Program-made: the position numbers and the translations under genes
The notes under the pieces: generated by a model
The model's database searches: none
The model's input: only the letters and a program-made list of their open reading frames with translations
What the model was told of the DNA's origin: nothing
In this document: in pieces, positions 41,578 through 50,879 of the stretch
Numbering within the stretch: the first letter of the stretch is position 1
How the letters are laid out: each line of letters opens with the position of its first letter
Source: CAKRJP01 sp963589425
GTDB taxonomy: Bacteria > Bacillota > Clostridia > Lachnospirales > Lachnospiraceae
Reading direction: 5' to 3'
DNA length: 64,000 bases
Assembly: GCA_963589425.1 (NCBI GenBank)
Contig: CAVAKZ010000007.1
Location: 1-64,000, forward strand

Positions 41578-42696
41578 TCAGTGGATTTCGATGCCATTTA
41601 CCTCCAAATGATCATCAATTGGAATCACCAGGCATTTTCGCCCATCGATTTCCCTGGTCTCAATTAGGTCTGACCGGTCCGGATTTACTTTTACCACTAC
41701 ATCAGCTGTCTTCACCTGGAAGCTGCGGGTATCGGCAATGTTGGTTGCCAAGACCGTTTTTTGTTCTCCCATGACTGCCTCAAATTCTTCCTCAAAGACT
41801 TCCATCTTTTCTGCCGACACACCACTTTCTGACAAAAGTCTTTTTACATCCGGCTTGCACAGTTCCAATGGATCCGGCGAATCCTTGGCTTCTTCAATCA
41901 TTTCGTTTAGGGTGTCGTGAATATTTTTTACCAGTTCAAAGCTGCACTCTTCTTCCAAGGTATCGCTGATGATGGTCTGGAAACCAGACTTTTGATCTCC
42001 TGCTGTCAATGGAACTCTTGAACCTAGTACATTGGAAATAAATTCTGGCTGCAGTTCCTCCGGTTTCTTGGTATAATACAGCACCCCATGAATGTCACTG
42101 TTTCGGTCTGTAAAGGCCGGGAACAAAAATCCCTTAGCCGGAGCCTCCACCAGCCAGTCTCTGATCCGGTCTTCAATATTATTGGTCATGGCATTATAGC
42201 TAAGACCTGCCTTAGATAGATTTACCGGGCAAATGCTGCAGAGAATATGCTCATACACAATATCGGAAGAATCAAACATTTCCATTCCATCGGTGGATTT
42301 TCCCGGCACGTCGTAGGCTGCATGTATTAATATAATGTAGTAGTTCTCGTCATATACATAATTTTCAATAACCTTGTCATAGAATTCTTCCAAGAGCATA
42401 TCGTCCTGTAATTTGCTATCTCGTAACTTTAATAAAAATTCCTGAGTTCCTCCCGGGGCCTCCTGCTCTAGTGGGAATTCCATATTAATCACATTTTTCC
42501 CCAAAGTTCCTGATAATGTCTTTTTAAAAATATCAAAATACTTAAAAGCTTCTTCCTCCGGAAGGGAAAGAAAAGCTTTTTTTAATTCTGTTTTCTTTTC
42601 TTTTTCATGATCTACATAGCATCCGCAAATTCGGGTAATGGCGCAATTTTGCGGTGTGAATTGTTTGCGGATCTCTAAGATTTCTTTTTTATTCAT
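41578..42696 (-). CDS. DUF4317 domain-containing protein
   Basis: The 372-residue cytosolic protein begins MNKKEILEIRKQFTPQNCAI with CGCYVDHEKEKK, a pattern I associate with the DUF4317 family of Lachnospiraceae-type bacteria. It is acidic, without membrane segments, and has an alpha-helical second half. Function unknown; it is monocistronic. Confidence 0.75.
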   Translation of the reverse strand: MNKKEILEIRKQFTPQNCAITRICGCYVDHEKEKKTELKKAFLSLPEEEAFKYFDIFKKTLSGTLGKNVINMEFPLEQEAPGGTQEFLLKLRDSKLQDDMLLEEFYDKVIENYVYDENYYIILIHAAYDVPGKSTDGMEMFDSSDIVYEHILCSICPVNLSKAGLSYNAMTNNIEDRIRDWLVEAPAKGFLFPAFTDRNSDIHGVLYYTKKPEELQPEFISNVLGSRVPLTAGDQKSGFQTIISDTLEEECSFELVKNIHDTLNEMIEEAKDSPDPLELCKPDVKRLLSESGVSAEKMEVFEEEFEAVMGEQKTVLATNIADTRSFQVKTADVVVKVNPDRSDLIETREIDGRKCLVIPIDDHLEVNGIEIH

Positions 42697-42815
42697 AGTA
42701 AATGCTCCCCTTATGTTTTTACCTTATGCGGCTTTTTCTTCACGCATTTTTCAATTTTAGCACAGAAAGTTTTTTGCAGAAAGGTGTATTTTTATCCCAA
42801 CATTCCATTTTTCTA

Positions 42816-42843
42816 TTGATTTTCTATTGCTTTTTCTTATAAA
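42816..42843 (+). promoter_or_regulatory. probable purC promoter
   Basis: TTGATT (42816-42821) and TATAAA (42838-42843) with a 16-bp spacer lie about 80 bp upstream of purC. No purine riboswitch was recognised in the leader. Confidence 0.5.
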
Positions 42844-42925
42844 TCTTAATACTATTATAAGGAGCGATTAATTAACAACCGCCATATTTTGATACTATTA
42901 TTATTTCGTAGAAAGGATAATCATT

Positions 42926-43801
42926 ATGAGCATGAATGAATTGAAACCGATCAAAGAAGGTAAGGTACGTGAGATCTATGACAACGGCGACAGCCTCATT
43001 ATGGTGGCTACTGACCGTATCAGTTGCTACGATGTAATTTTAAATAATCAAGTTACTAAGAAGGGAACTGTCTTGACCCAGATGTCTAAATTCTGGTTCG
43101 ACTTAACAGAAGATATTGTTCCTAACCACATGATTTCCGTAGATGTAAAGGATATGCCGGAATTTTTCCAGCAGCCACAGTATGACGGAAACAGCATGAT
43201 GTGTAAGAAATTAGAGATGCTTCCTATCGAGTGTATCGTTCGTGGATATATTACAGGAAGCGGCTGGAAGAGCTACCTAGAAGATGGTACTGTTTGCGGA
43301 ATTAAACTTCCGGAAGGACTGAAAGAGTCAGACAAGCTTCCTGAGCCAATCTACACCCCATCTACCAAGGCGGAAATCGGAGATCACGACGAGAACATTT
43401 CCTTTGAGCAGAGCATTGACCACCTGGAGAAATACTTCCCTGGAAAAGGTGAGGAGTATGCTACAAAGCTTCGTGATTATACCATCGCCCTTTACAAGAA
43501 ATGTGCGAATTACGCATTAAGCCGCGGTATTATTATTGCAGATACCAAATTTGAGTTTGGTTTCGACGAGGAAGGTAACTTCTACATCGGTGATGAGATG
43601 CTGACACCGGACAGCTCACGTTTCTGGCCTGCTGATACCTATGAGCCGGGACACGGACAGCCATCTTTCGATAAGCAGTTTGCCAGAGATTGGTTAACCT
43701 CTCATCCGGGAAATGATTGGACCTTGCCGGAGGACATTGTTGAAAAGACTATTAATAAGTATCTTCAAGCTTATGAGATGCTTACAGGAAAAACTTTATA
43801 A
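42926..43801 (+). CDS. purC: phosphoribosylaminoimidazole-succinocarboxamide synthase
   Basis: PurC joins CAIR and aspartate in purine synthesis. The 291-residue product has IKEGKVREIYD at residues 8-18, ATDRISCYDVILNNQV, the SAICAR-synthase signature IECIVRGYITGSGWKSY, and IIADTKFEFGFDEEGN with DEMLTPDSSRFW. It is of the longer form (about 290 residues). It stands alone with its own terminator. Confidence 0.97.
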   Translation: MSMNELKPIKEGKVREIYDNGDSLIMVATDRISCYDVILNNQVTKKGTVLTQMSKFWFDLTEDIVPNHMISVDVKDMPEFFQQPQYDGNSMMCKKLEMLPIECIVRGYITGSGWKSYLEDGTVCGIKLPEGLKESDKLPEPIYTPSTKAEIGDHDENISFEQSIDHLEKYFPGKGEEYATKLRDYTIALYKKCANYALSRGIIIADTKFEFGFDEEGNFYIGDEMLTPDSSRFWPADTYEPGHGQPSFDKQFARDWLTSHPGNDWTLPEDIVEKTINKYLQAYEMLTGKTL

Positions 43802-43821
43802 TTCGAAAGCTAAGAGCCTTT

Positions 43822-43857
43822 GGGGGTGCCATTTTTGCGGCACCTCCATTTTTTTGC
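43822..43857 (+). terminator. terminator after purC
   Basis: GGGGGTGCC pairs with GGCACCTCC (one G-U) and is followed by a T7 tract, 20 nt after the purC stop. Confidence 0.88.
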
Positions 43858-43900
43858 CGAAATTCCCAAGGAATCTCCTATCCCACCCTCTCTTTTCTTA

Positions 43901-43929
43901 TTGACTTTAGTATGCTAACTTGCTAATAT
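43901..43929 (+). promoter_or_regulatory. promoter of the amino-acid ABC transporter operon
   Basis: TTGACT (43901-43906), a 17-bp spacer and TAATAT (43924-43929), about 45 bp upstream of the binding-protein gene. Confidence 0.7.
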
Positions 43930-43972
43930 TATAAAGTCTAGAAAAGCGACGTTTTTAGGAGGATTTTAAATT

Positions 43973-44803
43973 ATGAAAAAAAGATTAGTAGTTCTTATGC
44001 TTGCAGCTATGATGGTAGTTTCTGCAACAGCTTGTGGAAGTTCAAGCTCTTCTACTTCCTCAAGTGCAGATTCCAGTACAGCAGCTTCTTCTGATGAGAG
44101 TGATCTTGAATATGTAAAAGATAAGGGTACTCTTGTGGTTGGTATTACCGATTTCGAACCTATGGATTACAAGGATGATGACGGCAACTGGATTGGGTTT
44201 GATGCAGATTTAGCTACCGCCTTTGCAGCAGAATTAGGTGTAGATGTAGAATTTGTTGAAATTGACTGGGACAACAAGATTATGGAGTTGGATGGAAAGA
44301 CCATCGACTGCGTATGGAATGGTATGACTCTTACCAACGAAGTTACAAGCTCTATGGAATGCTCTAATGCATATTGCAACAACGCTCAGGTAGTTGTTGT
44401 TCCTTCTGATAAGGCTTCTGATTATCAGGATGAAGATTCCATTAAAGATTTGTCTTTTGCAGCAGAGTCTGGAAGTGCAGGCGAGGCAGCTCTTACAGAC
44501 CTTGGCATCGATGTAACTCCTGTAAAATCTCAGGCAGATGCCCTTATGGAAGTTGCTTCCGGAACTTCTGACGGTGCAGTAATCGACTCTCTTATGGCAG
44601 CTGCCATGGTAGGAGAAGGCACAGGTTATGCTGATCTTACTTATACTGTCAGCTTAAACAGCGAAGAATATGGTGTTGGTTTCCGTAAAGGTTCTGACAT
44701 CTGCGAAGAGTTAAATAAATTCTTAAGCGACAGCTACGCAGATGGCTCTATCCAGAAAATTGCTGAAACCTATGGTGTACAGGCAGCACTGATTGAACAA
44801 TAA
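43973..44803 (+). CDS. amino-acid ABC transporter substrate-binding lipoprotein
   Basis: The 276-residue protein has a lipoprotein signal (MKKRLVVLMLAAMMVVSATA then Cys21), a Ser-rich linker (22-45), and a family-3 solute-binding domain: TLVVGITDFEPMDYKDDDGN, IGFDADLATAFAAELG, and the C-terminal YGVGFRKGSD. This is the polar amino-acid type; the exact ligand is unknown. First gene of a three-gene importer operon. Confidence 0.93.
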   Translation: MKKRLVVLMLAAMMVVSATACGSSSSSTSSSADSSTAASSDESDLEYVKDKGTLVVGITDFEPMDYKDDDGNWIGFDADLATAFAAELGVDVEFVEIDWDNKIMELDGKTIDCVWNGMTLTNEVTSSMECSNAYCNNAQVVVVPSDKASDYQDEDSIKDLSFAAESGSAGEAALTDLGIDVTPVKSQADALMEVASGTSDGAVIDSLMAAAMVGEGTGYADLTYTVSLNSEEYGVGFRKGSDICEELNKFLSDSYADGSIQKIAETYGVQAALIEQ

Positions 44804-44824
44804 AACAGAAAGCAGGATTTTAAA

Positions 44825-45511
44825 ATGAGCCTAATCATGGAACAATTTCCAACAGTTGTTCAATCCTTAAACATTGGATTTCTTCAAACTTTAAAATTAT
44901 TTTTTGTCACCTTAATCGGGGCCTTTCCCATTGGACTGATCATTTCCTTTGGGTCTATGTCCAAATTTAAGCCCCTGAGTTATTTTACTAAGGTGATTGT
45001 GTGGATTGTAAGAGGAACCCCTCTTATGATCCAGCTCTTGATTATTTATTACTTTCCCGGACTTGTCCTCCACAATCCCATCTGGGGTGGGGGAGAATCC
45101 GGAAGATTTTTAGCGGCAGCTGTAGCCTTTATTTTTAACTACTCCTGCTACTTTTCCGAGATTTACCGTGGGGGAATCCAGGGGGTTCCAGTTGGTCAGG
45201 AAGAAGCCGGTTTGGTGCTGGGTATGACAAAGCGTCAGATTTTCTTTAAGATCACCTTACTGCAGATGATCAAGCGCATTGTTCCACCTATGTCCAATGA
45301 GATCATCACCTTGGTAAAGGATACCTCCCTGGCCCGCATTATTGCCCTTCAGGAAATTATTTGGGCAGGTCAGGCCTTTATGAAGGGATCTCAGGGAATT
45401 TCCGGAGCCATCTGGCCTCTCTTTTTCACAGCGGTATATTACCTGATCTTCAATGGCCTTCTTACAATTGTGCTGGGTCAGATTGAAAAGAAATTGGAAT
45501 ATTTTAGATAG
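44825..45511 (+). CDS. amino-acid ABC transporter permease
   Basis: The 228-residue HisM/GlnP-type permease has about five transmembrane helices. The EAA loop is seen near residues 133-155 (QEEAGLVLGMTKRQIFFKIT), preceded by IVRGTPLMIQLLIIYYF. It pairs as a homodimer with the ATPase that follows. Confidence 0.94.
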   Translation: MSLIMEQFPTVVQSLNIGFLQTLKLFFVTLIGAFPIGLIISFGSMSKFKPLSYFTKVIVWIVRGTPLMIQLLIIYYFPGLVLHNPIWGGGESGRFLAAAVAFIFNYSCYFSEIYRGGIQGVPVGQEEAGLVLGMTKRQIFFKITLLQMIKRIVPPMSNEIITLVKDTSLARIIALQEIIWAGQAFMKGSQGISGAIWPLFFTAVYYLIFNGLLTIVLGQIEKKLEYFR

Positions 45512-45523
45512 GAGGAGAAAAAT

Positions 45524-46309
45524 ATGTCTATATTAGAGGTAGAACACATTTGCAAATCCTTTGATCGTACAGAGGTTCTTAAGGACATTAGCTTCTCCTT
45601 AGAAAAGGGCCAGGTGCTTTCCATTATCGGTTCCTCCGGAAGCGGAAAAACCACCTTGCTTCGGTGCTTGAATTTCCTGGAACGTCCGGAAAAAGGAGTC
45701 ATTCGTGTTAATGGAGAAACCCTTTTAGACGCCACAGACCCAGCCACCACCAAAGAGGAGGAAATCCGAAAAAAGAGATTGCACTTTGGTTTGGTTTTTC
45801 AGAATTTTAATCTTTTTCCCCAGTATACAGCCCTTCAAAATGTAATGTTGGCTAAGGAACTCCTTGCAAAAGAACAGCCGGATTACAATGCCAATAAAAA
45901 GGAGATTCATCAGGAAATCGAAGCACAGGCTGAGGCCTTATTAAAGGAAATGGGACTGGCAGACCGAATGACTAATTATCCCCACCAGCTTTCTGGTGGA
46001 CAGTGCCAGCGAGTGGCTATTGCCAGGGCTCTTGCCTTAAAACCAGATATTCTTTGTTTTGACGAACCAACTTCCGCCTTGGATCCCGAACTTACAGGAG
46101 AGGTCCTTAAGGTTATGAAGGGGCTGGCAGATCAAAATACCACCATGATTATTGTAACTCATGAAATGGGCTTTGCTAAAGACGTATCCAGTCAGGTAAT
46201 TTTTATGGAAGACGGATATATCCTAGAGCAAGGAGATCCTAGTCAAGTCTTTGAACATCCAAAAGAAGAACGTACAAAACAATTCTTATCCAGTTATAAT
46301 AAGGGATAA
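45524..46309 (+). CDS. amino-acid ABC transporter ATP-binding protein
   Basis: The 261-residue GlnQ-type ATPase has Walker A IGSSGSGKTTLLRCLN at residues 36-51, the signature LSGGQCQRVAIARALA and Walker B ILCFDEPTSALDPE, followed by the H-loop VTHEMGFA. It is 12 nt after the permease gene, behind AGGAGG. Confidence 0.96.
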   Translation: MSILEVEHICKSFDRTEVLKDISFSLEKGQVLSIIGSSGSGKTTLLRCLNFLERPEKGVIRVNGETLLDATDPATTKEEEIRKKRLHFGLVFQNFNLFPQYTALQNVMLAKELLAKEQPDYNANKKEIHQEIEAQAEALLKEMGLADRMTNYPHQLSGGQCQRVAIARALALKPDILCFDEPTSALDPELTGEVLKVMKGLADQNTTMIIVTHEMGFAKDVSSQVIFMEDGYILEQGDPSQVFEHPKEERTKQFLSSYNKG

Positions 46310-46312
46310 GAA

Positions 46313-46347
46313 AAATGGGATTCCAGCAGGCTGGGATCCCATTTTTT
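46313..46347 (+). terminator. terminator between the importer operon and the ABC-F gene
   Basis: AATGGGAT...ATCCCATT, extended by CCAGC/GCTGG, with a T-tract. It overlaps the convergent ABC-F stop codon by two bases and can serve both. Confidence 0.85.
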
Positions 46348-48253
46348 ATTCTTCTTCCGGGAAAAGTTCTGCGTAAACATCCCACCAATCCAGACATTTT
46401 TCAGTCCAGATATCCCACAGGGCAGGCAGGATTTTTAATGCTTCTTCATAACTAGTTTTCAGGTTCTCTTTCGCCGAACCTGGCAGGCGATCTTCTCCAT
46501 AGTTTTGAAGTTCCTTTTCTTCTAGTTCATTTTCTAATTCCTGAAGTCTTTTCCAGCAAAAAGCCAGCTCGTCTTCTGCTTCTTCTAAGGGGCCTCTTAC
46601 CTGAGAAAATCTCCAATCCAAGTAAGCTTCTTCAGTACCAATTTCCCTTAATCTATGTTTTTCCTTGTCCGGTACTGCCCGCATACCTGCGATTAAGGCC
46701 TGATCCTCTGCCTGGACTAGGGCTGATAGATTTTCATTTTCTTCTCTGCAATGTTTCAAATAATGATCATATCCGAAGGGATAATACATGGCCTTTTGAT
46801 CCTTAAAAACCAGGATAGCATCTGCTACTTCTTTTATAAAAAAGCGATCATGGGACACGAATAACAGAGTCCCTTTATAGGCTTTAAATGCCGACTCCAA
46901 AGTCTCCTTTGCCGGTATGTCCATATGATTGGTAGGTTCATCCAGCACCAAAAGATTGGGCTTACTGGTAAGGAGTTCCGCCAAAAGAAGCCTGGATTTC
47001 TCTCCTCCAGACAGCTGATCTACCATTTTCTGGGCTTCTCTTCCCGGAAATAAATAGGCCGCAAGAGTACTTCTTGCCTCTTTTTCCGTCATAGAAGGGA
47101 AGAGGTCATGGAAATGCTCATATACTGTTTTTTCAGAGGAAAGGGTCGCAGATTGCTGGTCAAAATAACCCATAAGAATATGATTTCCCAGCTGGGATTT
47201 GCCATCCAGGGGGGACAGTTCTCCTGCCACTGTCCGTAAGAAGGTAGATTTTCCGGCACCGTTGTCCCCAATAATACCGATTTTCTTCCCCCTTCTGATC
47301 CGCAGGGAAAGTTCCAAAAGCACCTTGTCATAGCCTAATTTCAAGTGCTCTGCCTCATAGACCCACTTACTTCCCATATGGTCCGGTACAAGATCTCCGG
47401 TGAAGATATGGGCTTCATTTGCCCCCGGATGTTCCATAAGCTCCATCCGCTCTAAAAGCTTCTTCTTGGACCTGGCAAAGGCAGCCTTCTTAGGCTTATT
47501 TTTGAAGCGTTCAATAAGGCCATTTAGGCGCTCCACTTCCTGTTCCTGTCTTTCATAAGCTTTCTTGGCCTTATCTAGGTCTTTAATCTTTTGTTTTCTG
47601 TAGTCTGTATAATTTCCCGCATATTTTTTTAGCTTCTTATCTTGCAGATCATAGACTAGGTCCACCACCTGATCCAAGAAAAAGCGGTCATGAGAAACCA
47701 CTACCACTGCATGTTCATAGTCTCTGATATAAGTCTCCAACCACTGGGTGCTGGGTATGTCCAAATGATTGGTAGGCTCATCCAAAAGCAAAACATCCGG
47801 CTTCATTAAAAACAAACGAATCAGGGAAATTTTGGTTTGCTCTCCTCCTGAAAAATCCCCTAACTTCTTTGTCTTATCCTTCTTAGCAAATCCCAAGGCA
47901 GTAAATAGGCGGTCATACTCCATTTCATAAAGATAACGGTCCTTGGAGTAGGGATTTTTATCCTGACAGCCCTCTAGAATCAAGGCTTCCACCGTCTTTT
48001 CCTTATCCTTCTCCTGGGTCTGGCTAAGCATCCCCCAAGTAAGGGATCTGGATTTCCAAATCCCCGGCCCCTGTCGTTTGTCATCCCGGTCTAAAGAAAG
48101 TTCTCCGGCAATCAATCGAAGAAGAGTGGTCTTTCCCACTCCATTCTTCCCAACAATGGCAATTTTCTCATTTCCCTTAATCTCAAAATCAATATGGGAG
48201 AGGATAAGCTCCCCTCCCATAGTTACTGAACCATCTGTAATCTTATATAACAT
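46346..48253 (-). CDS. ABC-F family ATPase
   Basis: The 635-residue soluble protein has two ABC domains: Walker A GKNGVGKTTLLRLIAG near residue 36 and GDNGAGKSTFLRTVAG near residue 330. Both signatures (FSGGEQTKISLIR, LSGGEKSRLLLAE) are present, and a charged linker (about 215-270) joins the domains; no membrane region. ABC-F proteins act on ribosomes in translation quality control or antibiotic protection. The C-terminal tail of about 110 residues is helical and acidic. Start overlaps the upstream P-type ATPase stop by one base. Confidence 0.9.
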   Translation of the reverse strand: MLYKITDGSVTMGGELILSHIDFEIKGNEKIAIVGKNGVGKTTLLRLIAGELSLDRDDKRQGPGIWKSRSLTWGMLSQTQEKDKEKTVEALILEGCQDKNPYSKDRYLYEMEYDRLFTALGFAKKDKTKKLGDFSGGEQTKISLIRLFLMKPDVLLLDEPTNHLDIPSTQWLETYIRDYEHAVVVVSHDRFFLDQVVDLVYDLQDKKLKKYAGNYTDYRKQKIKDLDKAKKAYERQEQEVERLNGLIERFKNKPKKAAFARSKKKLLERMELMEHPGANEAHIFTGDLVPDHMGSKWVYEAEHLKLGYDKVLLELSLRIRRGKKIGIIGDNGAGKSTFLRTVAGELSPLDGKSQLGNHILMGYFDQQSATLSSEKTVYEHFHDLFPSMTEKEARSTLAAYLFPGREAQKMVDQLSGGEKSRLLLAELLTSKPNLLVLDEPTNHMDIPAKETLESAFKAYKGTLLFVSHDRFFIKEVADAILVFKDQKAMYYPFGYDHYLKHCREENENLSALVQAEDQALIAGMRAVPDKEKHRLREIGTEEAYLDWRFSQVRGPLEEAEDELAFCWKRLQELENELEEKELQNYGEDRLPGSAKENLKTSYEEALKILPALWDIWTEKCLDWWDVYAELFPEEE

Positions 48254-50334
48254 TATTCTTCCTCAAGAAGTGGCTGCATACTTTTTAGTCCAATCAATAA
48301 TGTAGACGTATTATGAAGCAAGGCTGAGGTAGTCGGCTGCAAGATGCCGCCCACTCCTAAGGCAATGAGCCCAGCATTGAATCCTACAATATTTCTATAA
48401 TTGCTATGGATTCTCTTCATAAGTCCATCACTGATTTTCTTTAAGGTTAATAGCTCATAGAGATTTTCAGCTCCGATGGTAATGTCTGCAATCTCTCTGG
48501 CAAGCTCTGCACCCTCGCTAATGGCAATTCCTACATCTGCCGCGGAAAGCGCCGGAGAATCGTTGATTCCATCCCCGATCATAATTACCTTACGGCCTAG
48601 GGCTTTTTCTTTATTCACAAAATCTGCCTTATCCTTTGGAAGCACCTCAGAGTAGTACTCATCTACTCCAACCTTAGCTGCAATTGCTTTAGCAGTCCGG
48701 TCGCTATCTCCTGTCATCATAACCACCTTGGAAATACCTGCTTCTTTTAGCTTCTGAATGACTGCTCTTGCTTCCTCTCTAAGAGGATCTTCAATACAGA
48801 TGACTGCTGCCAACTGATTTTCAATGGCTAGATAGAGGTGAGAATACTCCTCCGGAAGGTCTGCAAACTTCTGCTCCATTCCTTCTGGAATCTTGCACTT
48901 TTCATCTTCAAATACAAAATGATAGCTTCCAATAATGGCTTTTCTTCCATCAATGGTCGTGGAAATACCGTGAGCCACAATATATTCCACCTTCGAGTGC
49001 ATCTCCTCGTGGTCTAAGCCCTTACATCTTGCCTTGTCTACCACGGCCTTGGCCATAGAATGAGGGAAATGTTCTTCCATGCAAGCAGCAATTCGAAGAA
49101 GCTCATCCTTGTCCTCTCCCACAAACGGAACCACCTTCGCCACAGTAGGCTCAGCCTTAGTAAGGGTCCCTGTTTTGTCAAAGACAATGGTATCTGCCTC
49201 AGATACTGCCTCTAAGAACTTACCACCCTTTACCGTAATTTTGTGAGTATTGGCCTCACGGATGGCAGATAGTACAGAAATTGGCATGGCCAGTTTTAAT
49301 GCACAAGAAAAATCTACCATCAATATAGAAAGGGCCTTGGTCACATTTCTAGTAAGCAGATAGGTAAGAGCAGTTCCTCCCAAACTATAAGGCACCAGCT
49401 TGTCAGCCAGATGCTCTGCCCTACTCTCCACACCGGATTTTAATTTCTCCGATTCTTCGATCATAGTTGCAATCTTCTCGTAGCGGCTAGATCCTCCCAC
49501 TTCCTTTACCAGGATAGAAAGTTCTCCTTCTTCCACTACAGTGCCTGCATATACGGTGCTGTCTAAAACCTTGCGGACCGGCACCGACTCCCCAGTAAGA
49601 GAAGCCTGGTTAATCATAGCCTCTCCATCCACAACGCTTCCATCAAAAGGAACGATATTTCCCACGTGGACTACTACGGTGTCTCCTGCCTGGATTTCCT
49701 GCATGTCTACAAGGACTTCTTGATCCTTTGTCTTTAACCAAACCTTACCTACATTCAAGGACATGGTCCTTGCCAAATCTCCCACAGACTTCTTGTGGGT
49801 CCACTCTTCTAGAAGCTCTCCAATTCCTAAGAGGAACATAACAGAGCCTGCTGTGGCAAAATCTCCTCTTACAATGGAAACCCCAATGGCTGTGGCATCC
49901 AGTACCGGAACTTCAATTTTCCCCTGTACCAGGGTCTTAATGCCCTTCCATATATACTTTACCGACATGGCCGTGCAGTAAGCTGCTGCCAAAGGAGCAG
50001 GAAGTAAGGCCCTCCTTAGGTAATGATAAAAAACCTTGCTAATCAGTTCTTCCTTAAACTCTGCATTCATGGCTCTGCCAGAATTCTCTAAGTATCCGGT
50101 AGGGACACTTACATCCTGATAGTAAAATGCTTTAAGCTTCTGAAGAATCTTGTCTCTGCCCTCTTTATAGCTAATAACAGCATCACAGGTACGTTCGTAA
50201 ACCTTTACAAAACTTACCCCTTCTATATTCTCCAAATAATATTGAAGCAAATCTGCCTCTTCATAGGTCATGCGCTTTTGTTTGAAATGAATACGCACTC
50301 TTCCTCGGATTTCGCTTTTAATTACGAATCTCAC
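48253..50334 (-). CDS. P1B-type (heavy-metal) ATPase with an atypical transmembrane metal site
   Basis: The 693-residue protein has TGES at 247-250, the phosphorylation motif DKTGT at 386-390 and GDGINDSPAL. Its N-terminal region lacks a CxxC metal-binding site. The usual CPC/CPx motif is replaced by Ser-Cys-Ala-Leu-Lys (343-347) ending in Pro351, so the transported metal cannot be assigned. It lies 3 nt after a DUF6110 gene, a pairing seen in other Firmicutes. Confidence 0.9.
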   Translation of the reverse strand: MRFVIKSEIRGRVRIHFKQKRMTYEEADLLQYYLENIEGVSFVKVYERTCDAVISYKEGRDKILQKLKAFYYQDVSVPTGYLENSGRAMNAEFKEELISKVFYHYLRRALLPAPLAAAYCTAMSVKYIWKGIKTLVQGKIEVPVLDATAIGVSIVRGDFATAGSVMFLLGIGELLEEWTHKKSVGDLARTMSLNVGKVWLKTKDQEVLVDMQEIQAGDTVVVHVGNIVPFDGSVVDGEAMINQASLTGESVPVRKVLDSTVYAGTVVEEGELSILVKEVGGSSRYEKIATMIEESEKLKSGVESRAEHLADKLVPYSLGGTALTYLLTRNVTKALSILMVDFSCALKLAMPISVLSAIREANTHKITVKGGKFLEAVSEADTIVFDKTGTLTKAEPTVAKVVPFVGEDKDELLRIAACMEEHFPHSMAKAVVDKARCKGLDHEEMHSKVEYIVAHGISTTIDGRKAIIGSYHFVFEDEKCKIPEGMEQKFADLPEEYSHLYLAIENQLAAVICIEDPLREEARAVIQKLKEAGISKVVMMTGDSDRTAKAIAAKVGVDEYYSEVLPKDKADFVNKEKALGRKVIMIGDGINDSPALSAADVGIAISEGAELAREIADITIGAENLYELLTLKKISDGLMKRIHSNYRNIVGFNAGLIALGVGGILQPTTSALLHNTSTLLIGLKSMQPLLEEE

Positions 50335-50336
50335 GA

Positions 50337-50624
50337 TTATTCCACCTCGGATTCATCTGGAATTTCAATTACATCTTCATCTTCAAACTCAGCTTCGTCA
50401 GCAACTCTGTCCTCATTGATCTGCTTTGCCTCTGCATAGATGTCTTCACAGTTTTCTTGAAGAGTTGTGGTTGTCTTCAAAACACAATCTTTTGCTCTAA
50501 GAACTGCTGCTGTACAATTTGTATAAAGTTTCTTAGCATCCTTGCTGGTAAGAAGCTTGATTCCTGCGGTTCCAAATGCTACACCTGCTGCAAATATTCC
50601 TGTCTTTTTCCAATTCATATCCAT
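50337..50624 (-). CDS. DUF6110-like small membrane-associated protein
   Basis: The 95-residue product starts MDMNWKKTGIFAAGVAFGTA, one short hydrophobic helix, followed by GIKLLTSKDAKKLYTNCTAA with conserved Cys residues and a very acidic C-terminus. It is the partner gene of the P-type ATPase and probably helps its folding, regulation or metal delivery. Family assignment is from memory of this gene pair. Confidence 0.75.
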   Translation of the reverse strand: MDMNWKKTGIFAAGVAFGTAGIKLLTSKDAKKLYTNCTAAVLRAKDCVLKTTTTLQENCEDIYAEAKQINEDRVADEAEFEDEDVIEIPDESEVE

Positions 50625-50770
50625 AATAAATACCTCCTATATTCCTTGCGTTTCCCTACATTATAGCCACATCAAAGTCAATTGTCACGTCTAACTTTCT
50701 TATTGAAAAAATTTTATCATGTTATAAAGAGAGTCATTTTCAAAAAGCCAAACCTACGTATTTCCAATAG

Positions 50771-50807
50771 AAAAAAGCCACTGCTAACCTTGTAGCAATG
50801 ACTTTTT
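50771..50807 (-). terminator. terminator after the fumarase operon
   Basis: On the minus strand AAAAGTCATTGCTA pairs with TAGCAGTGGCTTTT using two G-U pairs, followed by TTTTTTC. It lies about 75 nt after the beta-subunit stop. On the plus strand the same bases would be mismatches, so it is directional. Confidence 0.8.
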
Positions 50808-50879
50808 CATAGGTGTATATTAGGTTGATGAATGGGTATAAGGAGTATTTTTATCAAAAGTTTCTTTATTATAATTCTG

